From contig JARKIF010000006.1 in the NCBI GenBank assembly GCA_029378245.1, positions 1,302,001 through 1,366,000 of the forward strand: a DNA stretch of 64,000 nt, read 5' to 3'. The notes under the pieces were generated by a model, which saw only the letters and a program-made list of their open reading frames with translations, had not been told where the DNA came from and searched no databases. Below, in pieces: positions 33,101 to 44,756 of the stretch (positions are counted from its first letter, which is position 1; the number at the start of each line of letters is the position of its first letter). The translations under genes were made by a program, and so were the position numbers. The DNA is from Roridomyces roridus (Eukaryota; Basidiomycota; Agaricomycetes; Agaricales; Mycenaceae).

Positions 33101-34984
33101 CACACCGGCAAAGTGCAGCGGTTCCCAACAAGACGGCGAATTGGACTCGGAAGGGAGTGGATAGAAGACTGGATGGGCTTCAAGTTAGTGAGTAGCTAGA
33201 AGCAGAATGAACGAATTCACCGGAGAATGAATTTGAAACCAGATAGTATTGAATGCTCTGGATGAAAGTAACTTCAGCAAATGACGACGAGCACAGTGAG
33301 CAAACTCATACCACTGTCACTGAGACGGCGTTGACGCGAACACGGTGAGTATTGGGTGAGTAACAAAGAGAAAACACGGTTGACCCAGAGTCACCCACTC
33401 ACTGGCAAGCCCAACAGGCGCAAGCCACATACCCGGTCGTACCGGCATGTGGGAGCAAGCACTCTCATGTCACAGCGGAACCAACTCAAGCGTCAGGCCG
33501 ATTCCGTGTAAAATGAGATGGGAGCGCAATGATAAAAAATCCAGGACGCACCAATCCGGCTCATGTACTTACGTAGACAACACCAAGCATATCTTCAAAA
33601 TGATAGCGAGGTCAGAGTGCAGTTCGACCACAGAACGGGGATAGAGAACCAGTCGAGCGAAGCTTTATTTACCTACTCTTTGCCATTGTTGAATCGACAG
33701 CAGCGAGGAACTCCGCCGGTGTAGCGATGAAACCGAAGTCTGTGGGACGTGAACGACGGCGAGAGCCTCAGGGGAGAATACGTGCGATGAGTTTTGTGGA
33801 GTCCTGTGCGGTCTCGTTGCTGATAGCGGAGACCAAGGCATACCACGACTCTGGCAGGGGTTCAAGATTCAAATATTCAAACACGGTGTGAGCGAGTTCG
33901 GAGTACCTTGCTCCAGTCCTTCCACGCGAAGTCTAGCATGTAAATCGGGAATGTGGAAGCAAACGAATAATATCTCGGGTGGTTTCCTGGAGCTCTGACC
34001 AGAAAACCAGTCGAACGTAGATTGATTCAGACACTCGTTGTCATTCTCGAATCGAAAGCGGAGAGCAGCCTGAGCTCGGCCGGTGTGATTGTTGATGAAC
34101 GCGACCTGGGCCGTCCTTCTTCTTTTGAGTGATCTGAGTTGAAATAACCATTGTTCGAGGGAATAAAGTAGCGGGGACAGACTGACTTCGGTAATGGGGG
34201 GCTAGCAAGCGATGAAAAAATTCGTAGAGGACTGGCAAGAGCAAGCAAGGCAGATATCATGGCAATGGGTATGTCAGAAGGCGGAATGAAACAGCTCAAC
34301 CTTGCACATGCACAAGAAGCCGGTGGAGGAGGCATGCTTTCGCCTTGAACAAGGGCATTCGGAGCCGAGAATCCGCCGTACGGATAAGTGGAGGTTTCTG
34401 GTCATGTCCATACCATCTGACTCGGGGCAGAGCAAGACTCCTGAGTAGCCCCTGTGGGCTTCCGGATTTGCAGAATCCATGTGTTCGAATTGAGGCCGAG
34501 TTCCTGGGGCTGCCTTGGGCTGAATTGAATTGAGAAGTTGCCCGGGCAAGAGATAAACTCAAGTAGACTGCCAGTTTTGCGGTAGCTTATGAATGGCCGG
34601 AGTGAATGCCAGTGATACCAGAGCAAGCACAGAGGAGGAGGAAAGTTGGAGGAAAGGCAGCTATCGAGATGATGGTGGTCTGAAAGAAAGAGATGCCAAA
34701 CAAATGCCAATAACTCGTCTTGGATCGTTCTGGTAAACGGCAAAACTTAAAATGCTTCACGACCGTCGACCTCAAGGCAACCTCAAGGTTGAAATAGTGT
34801 CCACAACAGGCGTGTCTCAGGGTTTCAAAGGTTAAGAGCCACATCAATCTGTCGGTCCTGCCGAGCACGATTACGTGCCGAGCAATCACTGATGGATCGA
34901 CAGGGCCGGCGGGCCGCTCTACCGGACCATGCGGCCAGATACCAGATCTGATTGTTTGGTCTGATGGGAGGACAAACAAAGTTG
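30191..34984. other. Long gene-free stretch (4.8 kb)
   Basis: Only short overlapping ORFs of low information occur. 30200-30660 is purine-rich (GGGAGG tracts). Two stretches are weakly alike on the minus strand: ATPAEFLAAVDSTMAK near 33690-33730 and ITPAELRLLSAFDSRMTT near 34035-34090. They suggest a decayed duplicated gene fragment. Nothing else is supportable. Confidence 0.4.
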
Positions 34985-35170
34985 ATTTTTCGTTCCCAGA
35001 TCTGGCGATATCTGGCTGAGAGATTTGGCCAGACCTGAGATCAACTTCACATTTGATGAGATTTGGCGAGTTCTGGCCGAATCTCGCCAGATCTGAGAAA
35101 AGTCTGATCAGGAAGCCAAATCTCGCGAGATTTGGCGAGATCTCGCAGGAACTGAGCAGAACTGGCATGC
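34985..35170. repeat. Palindromic AAATCTCGCGAGATTT repeat tract
   Basis: Roughly ten degenerate copies of AGATCTGGCGAGAT / AAATCTCGCCAG occur in about 185 bp on both strands, including a perfect 16-bp palindrome at 35118-35133. It directly precedes the truncated F-box gene. Confidence 0.75.
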
Positions 35171-35191
35171 TAACACTGACTCCTTGCCTTA

Positions 35192-36132
35192 TTGTCCAGT
35201 ACAGACCCTCAAACATGTTGGCCTCAGGATGCGGAGGTCCATACCCTGACGCAGCTCCTGGGTATGCTGCGAAATATCGTTCGGCTCCAATGGACGTCGG
35301 CGGGCGTGGTCTTGCACAGCGACCTAACTACAGCCATCGAACAATGCTTCCAATACCCAGGCTTTCGAGTATTGACACTCTTTGCCTGCTACCGGATTCC
35401 TCCCGGTCTCATCTTCTCCGCCGCAGCGTCTCTTGTGCATAGCGCTCTACCTCCACGATGTCAATGTTCTGGCCGTGGAGGCCCCCGTGTTGGTGCCACG
35501 CCCAGAGCTTCGCCTGACGGATCTTTCGTACTGGCTTCCACGCCAAGGCTGCCGCATGACGATGGCAATACTGCCCTGCATAACTGGACTCGAATGCCTC
35601 AAGGTTAATTGCCTTGCCGGTGATGACATGGCCCAGATAAATCTACTCCTGCGGGCGTCCCAGACGCAGTTGAAAAGTTTTCATTTGCGTCTCTACGGTG
35701 AGCATCTTGAAGTGCCTCCTACAACTGATTGCTGAGATGACCACAGCTTCCACTCGCCTCGCCCCTGGTTTTCCTCGCTTGAAATCCTTGCAGTATATGC
35801 AATTGGATTTTTTTCACCAGTATAATCACATCACGAGGGATGAGCTTCTCTTCAGCAACCTCTTTGCCTCGCTACCCACACCGTCGGAAATTCCACACGT
35901 CGAGGTCATCTGTATTTCCATTGGACCGGCCGACACGATTGATCCTGTTGTCCCGCTGGACCGGCAGTTGGTGGACTTTGACGTCTATCCTCAGCTGAAG
36001 GAGATCCGCTTCGATCTTGGGTGCCGCCGGCGGCCTGTTGACGGTCGTTCTGTGCTTGGAGAGTTCATCAAGACGCAGATTCGGCACAGCGCGCGTGGGG
36101 TCTGTCTGTCGATCTGGCATTCGGACTTGTGA
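35192..36132 (+). pseudogene. F-box/LRR-type protein, 5'-truncated and frameshifted
   Basis: It begins within the coding part (EVHTLTQLLGMLRNIVRLQW), homologous to LLGMLRSIVRLTLKDW of the gene at 36681-37831. The F-box half is missing, replaced upstream by the palindromic repeat tract. The frame slips by one base near 35440 (AASLVHS to LYLHDVNVLAVEAP). A GT-AG intron (35700-35748) then joins to ASTRLAPGFPRLKSLQYMQL and FASLPTPSEIPHVEVICISI, ending SIWHSDL at 36132. Leucine-rich substrate-recognition parts like this pair with an F-box in SCF ubiquitin ligases. This copy is presumably non-functional. Confidence 0.7.
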
Positions 36133-36220
36133 ACTCTGAATGATACCCTCAAGTATATACTTCCGCAAAGGTGGGTTGGCTCGAGAATCAGCATGTAAAA
36201 AAGACACCAGACTCGAGGAT

Positions 36221-36690
36221 AGGTCGCCGACTGGAGTCGAACGAGCGCGGTGTGAAAATTCATTGAATTGTGTTGGAAGCGTCCTACACAGCTGGACTAT
36301 TAGGGAACGGGGACTTGTATTTTTTTGAGCTGGTTGTTCAATAAAAATTGACCAGGGCGTTATGTAAGTTGCCAACTGGAGTCGAATGAGTGGAGCTGTG
36401 CGGTGGGTGGCAGCGAAGCGGAACTAAGCCACTTCGACTTTTCGTGAAGCTCGACTGGGATATGCTGGGCCTATGAATGATCTTATCATCTTGGAGGCAC
36501 ATTCATAGACGACGTTCTCTATCATCACTATCACCAGGCCGAGTCGAACGAGCACCTGAATCCATCCCGTTACTTTCGAAATTTCGGCATGACGAGCGTG
36601 TACAAGACGCGAAAAAGTTGGTATCTTCGTCAAATCGTCGTGCTAAATGCCATTTCAGTAACTCGGTCCCAACAAATCCTCTAGTACGTG
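36221..36690. repeat. Dispersed tRNA-like repeat, copy B (with tandem heads)
   Basis: Three B-box-bearing units occur in succession: GACTGGAGTCGAACGAGCGC (36229-36248), AACTGGAGTCGAATGAGTGG (36373-36392) and GCCGAGTCGAACGAGCACCT (36538-36557). The tail at 36594-36680 matches the tail of copy A at 27353-27430. It lies between two convergent F-box pseudogenes. Confidence 0.7.
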
Positions 36691-37831
36691 TTAACTTCCC
36701 CAGGTGCAAGAAGAGTATCTGTCAAGGACAAGTTTATCCTAGGTTTGAATGGACGGAACATCGTCTGGATGCACCGTCCCAGGGCAGAGCTGCTACCAGC
36801 AGATGTAACACCAGCAGCATGGCCCTTCCACACCAAATTCACATTGCATTGCCGCAGACACGCATCCGCGTCCCAGGCAATCGCGGGTGGTGATGTTGGA
36901 ACGGAGATGTCATCCGCGTGCCAAAGGGTGACGGAAATAACCTCGACGCGGGGAATTTCCGAGGGCGTGGGGATCAAGGAAAGGATGTGCCCGAGGTGTT
37001 CCTCATCCAGGACAGACAGATTGATCAATCGCAGTGATTCCGAGCGAGGTAAACTCGGAGAGTTCGTGTTGGGATTCCAGGGATCTGTCTGATCGTCGGG
37101 ACACTTCTTGGCAGAAAGCTGTGGTCTTACCGTGAAGAAGAGAGAGAGTCTGCAAAGTGGATGATGCCTCCACCAGCAGAACGTCGAAATGGTTGCCCTG
37201 CCTGGCCGCCAGGTCCATCTGGAGTATCTCCAGTCTTCCGGAGTAGGGTAGCAGTGTGCTAGCCAAAAGGGGAGCGATGCGTTTGTGAAAATATTGGATG
37301 GAGACATATTTGAGCCGTGATGTCGAGATTCCGGCCTCATTCAGCCCGTTGGTGGCAATGAGAGTGACATCGTATAGCTTGAGCATCGACACCGAATGTG
37401 CAGCAAGTGCCAGAAGGTTGGTATCAATCTCGCAGTCATCCAACTCCAATACTTGCAGGCTAGGGTGCTCCAGGCTGCTTCGGACGGCAGCCGATAACAT
37501 CTGGGTCCGTTCCAGGACCCAATCTTTCAAGGTCAGCCGCACGATGCTCCGCAGCATGCCGAGGAGCGACGGCGTGCTCCGAATCCATGCCTGAGTCGCA
37601 GTCCACCACTACTTTGAGCACGTAAGATGCCAAATGTGGGGAGGAGGCGAAAACTTGGCAGCCCTGGAGCAGGGTATCCGACCCGGTGTGGACGCAGATG
37701 GTATGGAAGATGCCGCGCTGAGACGGGACGGTGAGTCTTCTGGCTGCCAAAGAGCAAGATTTCAGATCGTTCTTGTCGTCGATCTCGCCCACGATTGCGT
37801 CGATGAGCTCTTGGGGTATCTCGGGGCTCAT
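36681..37831 (-). pseudogene. F-box protein with LRR-like C-terminus, frameshifted
   Basis: Start ATG at 37831. The F-box-like N-terminus reads MSPEIPQELIDAIVGEIDDK then LKSCSLAARRLTVPSQRGIF. The frame must change near 37590 (VVVDCDSG to WIRSTPSLLGMLRSIVRL) with no plausible intron. It changes again near 37100, after LQTLSLLHG, to reach SPSLPRSESLRLINLSVLDE and SLIPTPSEIPRVEVISVTLW. The product would recruit substrates to an SCF ligase. It is the inverted, convergent paralogue of 35192-36132. With two frameshifts it is probably a pseudogene, although an unseen intron could hide one of them. Confidence 0.65.
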
Positions 37832-37878
37832 GATGGTGTGGGAAGAGCGTGGAATCAAGTGATCGGCCAAGCTCATCC

Positions 37879-39142
37879 ATGTCCACGGCATCCGACCTTG
37901 GCAGCCCTTGCCCCGCTCTTCAGCAAGTAGACCAAACTGCCCCCAGTCGACAAGCTCTCCTGGATCAGATCAACGCCGTCGAGATCCAGGCTGAGCTCCT
38001 GGACCCCATAGCAGACCTCCCCTTCGAGATCTCCTCCCATATCTTCACGTACTGTGTTCCCAAGCAGATCTCACTCAGTCCCCGTCACCCTCCCATCCTA
38101 TTTCTCAGTATCTGCACCTCCTGGCGCCACATCGCACTAGCGACGCCGGCCCTGTGGGCAGATATCAGCGACCGGGGCGCCCGTCCGAGGGAATTCCCCG
38201 CTGTACTCCAGCGATGCGTCACTCGCTCCCAACCTTTGTCAATCTCGCTCTCGCTCCGACGTGAGTCGATCGAGGAATCTCTGTCCCCCTATGCACACCA
38301 AGTCAAGACGATCCTCCGCGAACACGAGCACCGCATACAATCTCTGGACGTCGTTGTAGGACGGGAACGCCCCGTATGTGGACTCGGTCCGACAGGCTTG
38401 GCATCCTTGCGGGAGCTCACATTCCGCGTTGACCCGCTCACCCCGACTGGCGAGGGCGAAGTTGTCGAAATACTACAGAGCGCGCCGAACCTTGTGTGGT
38501 GCGCACTCTTCGGAATCGATGCGCAGTACCCTGGGCCCGCCGATAGTGATACACCCACTATGACGCATTCCACGTTACAGTGTCTTATCCTTGGCTCCCA
38601 ATCGCGCCCAGGGTGCCAGTATCTCTCGCGGACAACTGCCCATGGTTTACGGTACCTCGCCCTTCCCGCTCTACAGAGGAATCGTCATGACACATTTTGA
38701 CATCCTCCCTTCGGATCTCGCAGCCTTCCTCATGCGCTCCGGCACTCCACTCCTGCACTTCCTCGTTCTGCATTTGGACCACTGCACAGCAGAGCTATTC
38801 GACGTGCTTCGTACCATCGGTCCGACTCTGCAGGTCCTCGACATCGGTTCTGCGATGTGGTGCTACTCCTTCCATATCCCCTCCTTCCTCGACTTGGCGG
38901 CATTCCCGAAGTTGGAAAATCTGACCGTTCGTGGGTACCATGGCTTTGCGGAGCAATATCAGGCTCTGGTACCCTTTCTAAGGCGTGGATTCTCCCAGTT
39001 TGGGCTTCGGTGCTTCAGCTTAAAGATGGAGGTTATTGGGAACTATGGGAAGGGGCCGGAGAACGTCGTCGGACAGTTGAGAGAGCTCGTGCGTGCGGGG
39101 ATGACGATATATGTTGGGACGAAGGCCAGGAATTTCGTCTGA
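37879..39142 (+). pseudogene. F-box protein, single probable frameshift
   Basis: First ATG at 37879 (MSTASDLGSPCPALQQVDQT). A helical lead-in (RQALLDQINAVEIQAEL) precedes the F-box DLPFEISSHIFTYCVPKQIS, then ICTSWRHIALATPALWADIS, a standard mushroom F-box layout. The LRR-like part follows (LRELTFRV...TLQCLILGS...GLRYLALPALQ). Near 38690 the frame stops at RNRHDTF and continues one frame over as FDILPSDLAAFLMRSGTPLL, ending VGTKARNFV at 39142. No intron signal bridges this. It could be a recent 1-bp lesion or a sequencing error. It is divergent from the gene at 36681-37831 (48 bp between starts), so the two may share a promoter. Confidence 0.7.
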
Positions 39143-39856
39143 GGTGACGTGGAAACTGTCTGTGGTACGGAGATATCTGAGGTCTCACGAGTCGTTATAC
39201 AGCACGCTACCCTATCCATGTACTCGACAGTAATGCCACGATTTGATATGCCGCGCCGACCGGCCGCGACAAAGGCCAACGTCGTGGTGACTCGCGTCGG
39301 TGTGAGTCACTCGGATCATTCACGATTCTGAGACGGTGGCTTTGGTTCCAGCACTCCGCTGCATGTCCGTAACCCCCTGTTGACCGTTGCTTACACACGA
39401 GGCCACTCCGTGAACAGCGGAGGGCAAGCGGAGGGAGCATGATTTTGGACGTTTCGCTGGCTTCGGCTATGCATCCGACGTCCGCGTGGAACGTGTCTCG
39501 ACTCTCGAGACCTTCGCCGTGGTCATGTGGCCGATGGGCGCCTGTGCGTTCCATCGACGGAATGACTCTTCGCGGCTCGGAGAATGCTGCAAAAAAATAA
39601 AACAGATTCAAGGACGTGCGCAAAATCAGAGGGACAAGAGAGCTAAACTTAGGGGTTGTGGTTTCGAGATTGCGATCAATTCGGACAACGGAACCGCAAT
39701 GAGTGACTCTTTCCCTTCGTCAACAACACGGCTCCGTGAATTTTCGCAGCCGTTATATACCCTCTTCAAAGACACCATTCATCCATACCCCCTCAGCGAC
39801 TCCAAAGTCCCCCTCAGCGATTCTAAAGTCCCCCTCAGCTCTCAACCCATCTCGCC
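39143..39856. other. Intergenic; short tandem repeat before the transporter
   Basis: No gene. At 39789-39840 a 21-bp unit (CCCCCTCAGCGACTCCAAAG-like) is repeated about 2.5 times, ending 17 bp before the MFS start codon. It is therefore in its 5' leader or core promoter. Confidence 0.6.
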
Positions 39857-41976
39857 ATGAACAATTCACCCACCGACTCGATTCCGACCTCAGTGCCGGG
39901 CCCGTCTGCTGAGAAGGCCGACGGTCCCGCCGACCCGCAGCCTCCCATCGAGTATCCGACCGGGTTGACGTTGGGACTAATCAGCATGGCGCTCATGCTA
40001 GCCCAGTTCCTCACTGCGCTGGTAACATTCAGCCCAGCCCTTTTGCCGTGTCGATACTGATTCGAAAATTCCTCCAGGATAACACCATCGTGGCCGTCGC
40101 AATTGTATTATGCTTCCGTCTACACTGTCAGGTACTCTGCTGACTCGCTGCGCAGCCCAAAATCACAGACCAATTCCACAGTCTGGACGATGTCGGATGG
40201 TGCGTGTTTCTCTTCTGTTTCACTGACTCGACGTCTGACACCAGTACAGGTACGGTAGCGCGTAAGTCGAACGTCGGTCCAAAAGCACCCCGATGATAAC
40301 TCCATCGTACAGCTACCTCCTCACCGGAGCTTCCTTCCAATTATTCTTTGGCCGACTGTACTCCTTCCTCCCTCAAAAATGGGTGAGCATCTCAATCTCA
40401 ATCTCCTCTCCTCTCATCCACTCATAAACTACAAGGTCTACATCATCGCCATCGCCATCTTCGAAGTCGGCTCCCTCATCTGCGCCGTCGCACCCTCCTC
40501 CACCGCGCTCATCCTGGGCCGCGCCATCGCAGGCCTCGGAGGCTCGGGTATCGGCAGCGGCTGCCTCATCATCGTAGCGAAAGCCGTACCCCTCGAGCGG
40601 CGGTCCATCTTCATGGGTCTCATCGGAGCCATTTACTGGGTCGGCAGCGTCGCTGGACCCCTCATTGGCGGGGCGCTCACGGAGAGAGCAAGCTGGAGGT
40701 TAGTCTCATGTAGCCAGACTCCAGTTTGATTACTTACTTGTTCGTTAATCAACTAGATGGTGTTTTTATATCAACTTGCCGCTGGGTCAGTTCAATTTTT
40801 TGCGTTTATCTGTGCGGGGCTAGAGCTAATTGTGATGCAGGCGCGGTCACTGTTATTATCATCGTTCTGTTTTTTCAAGTCCCAGGCGGGGATAGTGATG
40901 AGTTCAAGAACTTGTCGTTCATGGATCGTGTGCAGAAATGTGATCCTTGGGGCACGGTGAGTCCAACTCCTCGCATCCTCCTCGTCACTGACTTTCCTCG
41001 CTCCAGTCCATTTTCATCCCAGGCGTGATCTGCCTCCTGCTCGCCCTCCAGTGGGGCGGGACCAAGTACCCATGGCACGACGGCCGCATCATCGCGCTTC
41101 TCGTCCTCTTCGGCGTCCTCATGCTACTGTTTGCAGGGATTCAAATCTGGAAACAGGAAAACGCCACCGTCCCTCCACGAATCATCAAGCAGCGCGGAGT
41201 ACTCGCAGCCACCGCCTTCGCCTTCGCTTTGAGCGGCTCCTTCTTCACCTTCGTGTACCTCCTCCCCATTTACTTCCAAGCAATCAAGGGCGTTAGTCCC
41301 ATCGCTTCGGGCGTGGATAACCTACCTATGGTCCTGGCCATCGTCGTCTCGTCACTGCTCGTCGGGGGACTGATCACCGTCGTTGGGTATTACACGCCCT
41401 TCATGTACGTCGCGACCATCCTCATGGCTGTTGGCGCGGGCCTTCTCTCAACACTCACTGTCGACGCGTCGTCCGCGCATTGGATTGGTTACCAGGCCCT
41501 GTACGGTCTCGGCGTGGGCGCGGGGATTCAGCAGGCACTCATGGCGGTACAGGCCGTGTTGAAGCCAGAGGATGTAGCCACGGGAACGTCACTTGTCTTG
41601 TTCATGCAGATCCTCGGTGTGTACACTTTCTTCCCTCTCTTGCGCATTTGGAACTAACATCGAACGTACGGCAGGTGGAACCATCTTCGTCTCGGTATCC
41701 CAAAACGTCCTCCGAAGCAAACTCATCTCGGGCCTCACCTCGCGCATCCCAACCCTCTCGCCCTCCGTCGTCCTCAACGCAGGTGCCGGAGCAGCGAGTT
41801 TGCGGAACGCCATCAACGCTGTAGACAGCACGCTTTTGCCCCGAGTGCTGGAAGTCTACGACGACGCGTTGGTGAGCGCGTATTATGTTGCTGTCGCTAT
41901 GGCTGCGTTGTGTATCGTTGGGTCGGTGGGATCTGAGTGGAAGAGCGTGAAGCGGAAGAAAGACGAGGGTCCTTAG
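39857..41976 (+). CDS. MFS transporter, DHA2-type (14-TM) drug/toxin efflux family
   Basis: The ATG at 39857 ([20 protein letters not shown]) starts a cytosolic leader. Exons then give [17 protein letters not shown] / DNTIVAVAI / [15 protein letters not shown] / YGSA / [18 protein letters not shown] / [20 protein letters not shown]...[15 protein letters not shown] / [12 protein letters not shown] / the C-terminal helices, ending KRKKDEGP at 41976. Diagnostic motifs: [12 protein letters not shown] (motif D1), [11 protein letters not shown], and the [12 protein letters not shown] antiporter motif. It expels small molecules across the plasma membrane by proton antiport; the substrate cannot be told. 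All predicted introns are GT-AG and the frame is intact. The nearest families are fungal toxin-efflux and multidrug pumps, but no biosynthetic cluster surrounds it. Confidence 0.92.
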
Positions 41977-42009
41977 AACGGCGGGATTTGGATTAGAAAT
42001 GCAAGTGCA

Positions 42010-42690
42010 TTGTTGACGCGTTGTTGGCTGTGAGTCACAGTCACGAGGCGTGATGCGTGACATGCATTGACACCTCAGGTCCTCACCTTGCTGACTCCCA
42101 TCATGATGACCAAGATCTGCCAATCTGCTTCCACGAGTGACGAATTCCGATGGCTTCTGCACCGCGTCTCCGGGCTCTGCCTCCAACCCGTGCTGGTCGC
42201 ACGTTGTCATCTGGTCACCCTGGGATCATGCAAGGACCTGTCTCCTGGTATTCAAGGAAAAACCGGGCTCCTCTTACTTGCCTCTTACATCTACAGATCT
42301 TTTGTACCTAGTCTTCTTCCGTGACAATGGCAATGCCACAATGGAGGCGCGCCCTCGTCTTCGCCAGTACACGACGGTCGTTCAAACACCGCAAGTCATT
42401 CTACCATCTACGATCGCGAGATTCCAGCCGACCCTACTTGCACCCTACTACACCAATTGCATCATCCAATTATCAGATTCTGCTCTCCGTCGTCCAGGAC
42501 ATATACTTGGGCGTGCTCACAATGTGCTTCATTCTCTCACCGACTATACTTACTCCAAACGGATTGAACGCATCAAGATTTTCTCAAGATTTTCTTCCTT
42601 GTGGCGGCGACTGCGATTAGTAGACAACGAAAACAGGGGCTTGTGCGTTATGGCGAGTTTCTCGAGCTCTGTGTAACATCCTGATTCCTG
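42010..42690 (+). pseudogene. Decayed F-box gene copy (unit A upstream relic)
   Basis: GTGAGTCACAGTCACGAGGC (42030-42049) and CATTCCGATGGCTTC-like sequence (42144) match the start of the F-box gene at 47705-47815. Later CAGATTCTGCTCTCCGTCGT (42475-42494) resembles 45263-45284. Most of the coding sequence is deleted or scrambled. It marks the left edge of the tandem segmental duplication. Confidence 0.5.
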
Positions 42691-42868
42691 ACACTCATTG
42701 CATTGGATACAGGAATTCGAAGAAGATCACACCACTGTGCTATCTATTCCTTTATGAAGTCCATCACCCCTTGATTCAAGCAGCGGGAGAGCAGCAGCCC
42801 ATCGCAGCCACTGACAGGTATGAGATATAAACCTTGTCTACCAGATACTGAACTTCCACGAAGCCTCT

Positions 42869-44756
42869 ATGCTCGCTCATCTTCTGTTCAGCTCTGCCTT
42901 TCGCGTTGTGACTCTGCGCCTCTTGTTACTCTCGGCTGCGGCACTCTTCGCGTCGTCGTTCCTGGCAGCGGACAGAAAGCCGTTCTTCTCCTTCCCCGTC
43001 GCTGCATGGATAATCATATACCACAGCTGGGTGTGCGCCAAATCAACCCCTCCCCTGCTACTTTGGGTAGGTAGATCTTGGGATTGTGATTCTTGAAATT
43101 GGGGGTACGCATGTTTACCACCGTGACATACTCTATCAAAATGGACAGAGCAGGGATAATATACTTCACACACCGAAAAATATTCCCTGTATCAAAGCTT
43201 ACCTTGATCCCGGCGTTGGTACTTCTGGATCTGGGACTTTCTGTCACCTTTCGGATCGCTGGAGTGTACAAATCCAAGGAGTCGTTTTGGCGTCAAAGAT
43301 TTGCCCTGTTCGGGGGTTGCCCGCCGGCCTACCCACGTTACACAATCTTATCCATTTTCCTTGGTCGTTCTGTTGCTCGGCCCCTCGTGCGGTATGTGGT
43401 GTCTAGAACATCGAGAGATTCGGCTAGCATTGACTCCCTTGATCGATAGCGGAGTCCTTTTTCATCATGGTTCTCAGGGCCCTGCTCCTCGTGGTTCTGC
43501 TGTTGGGACTGCCGGCAGTTGCAGTATATTATGTGGTTATCGTTCCAAATCAAACAGTGGTCTACACTCAACTGGTGGGCTCATACCAATCTCTCGGTTG
43601 GCCTACGGGTGTACCACGGATTTATTTGTTCCAATCTGGAGCCCTTATTTCTGAATGGGCCAATCTACAGTTGAATTCAAACGGAACCGTTTCAATGGCG
43701 GCCGATTTTCAAGTGTTGGTCCAGGGCGCCCAGCAGTATGATTCCCGACCAACATTTTGGAGTATCCTCAAGTGCAACACCACCGATGACCAAGCACATT
43801 ATGAATGTACGTCGCAAAGGATCATATATGTCGTCCACACTCACACCCATGTGACCAGGCCCTGCCATGTGGTACCAGATTTCAACAGTGTCCATCTCAT
43901 TCCCCTCCTTGAACGGGCCGTTAGACGTATATATTCAGGCAGGGGATGATTTTGACTTGGGGAAGCGTGTCACCGGCGCAAGAACGGCGTTTGCCCCGGC
44001 GGAGCCAATACCTGTACTGCCGGGTTCAATTTTGTTCGGTCATCTGTCTTGGACGGAGAGGCAGGTGATAACCAGCACCTCATTATTCACTTCTGTACGT
44101 CTTTCGGCCTCTACCCTTCAGTATCATATCTCTGGCGCTGACACCCGTCAAAGACCATAAAGTCTGCATATATCCCCAGGATCTATGGCTTGCAGCAAAA
44201 TTTGATGGCAACGACCAATACCAGTGCCGGACAATTGACACTGAAACAGCAGGGAATCATTCCAGTACTGCAAGACACAATTAGCAACACCGCTTTCTCT
44301 GGTATTGCAACTGTCGGTGGTTTCTGGACGTTTACAAACGGAACTTTTGCCCTGCTTTTCGGGGCAAATGTAATTTATTTCGCATTCGGTAAGTGGTCCA
44401 GTCAAAGCAGAATGGTGAACTCATCCAAGTACTGAGCAGAAAGAAGACCACTATCCGCACTCGGTGTGGTGCATATATTCCAAAGAAGCTCCTTGAAGCG
44501 CCAATGGAATCAAGACTTCCCCGCTCTTCGAACAGAAGGAGGCATTCCGGGCTCTGAAAGCGCTGGTATTGTTGCCTTCATCCGAGAGCGCCTAGTGGAT
44601 GTCGGAGAGCACCCCCCAGACAGCGTGAGCAGTGACGCGGACCAAGAAGACTCTGAGCCACTGCAGGGTCAGGATAATGGTACTCCGGCCGGCGCGGCGG
44701 TCGAGTTGCAGGAAGAGGAGCTCAGTGGGCCGGGATATCTGTTAGATGTTGTATAA
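42869..44756 (+). pseudogene. Multi-pass membrane protein, tandem copy A, frameshifted
   Basis: Start ATG at 42869 (MLAHLLFSSAFRVVTLRLLL). Exons join through IIYHSW / VDLGIVILEIG / GIIYFTHRKIFPVSKLTLIP. Four hydrophobic segments come first, then a central extracellular-looking domain (about 43540-44100), a TM region (DTISNTAFSGIATVGGFWTF...ALLFGANVIYFAFG), the conserved RRPLSALGVVHIFQRSSLKR block and an acidic cytosolic tail, ending LLDVV at 44756. Compared with copy B, two bases are missing just after the fourth splice acceptor (GCGGAGTCC against TGGAGAGTCG, near 43453). The frame therefore breaks before the MVLRALLLVVLLLGLPAVAV helix. The family is common in mushrooms but of unknown function. 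Confidence 0.65.

Noticed and set aside
34587..35216. 209-codon minus ORF reading SPNLARFGFLIR...
   Set aside because: Its N-terminal part is translation of the palindromic repeat tract and the rest has no gene-like features; treated as repeat.
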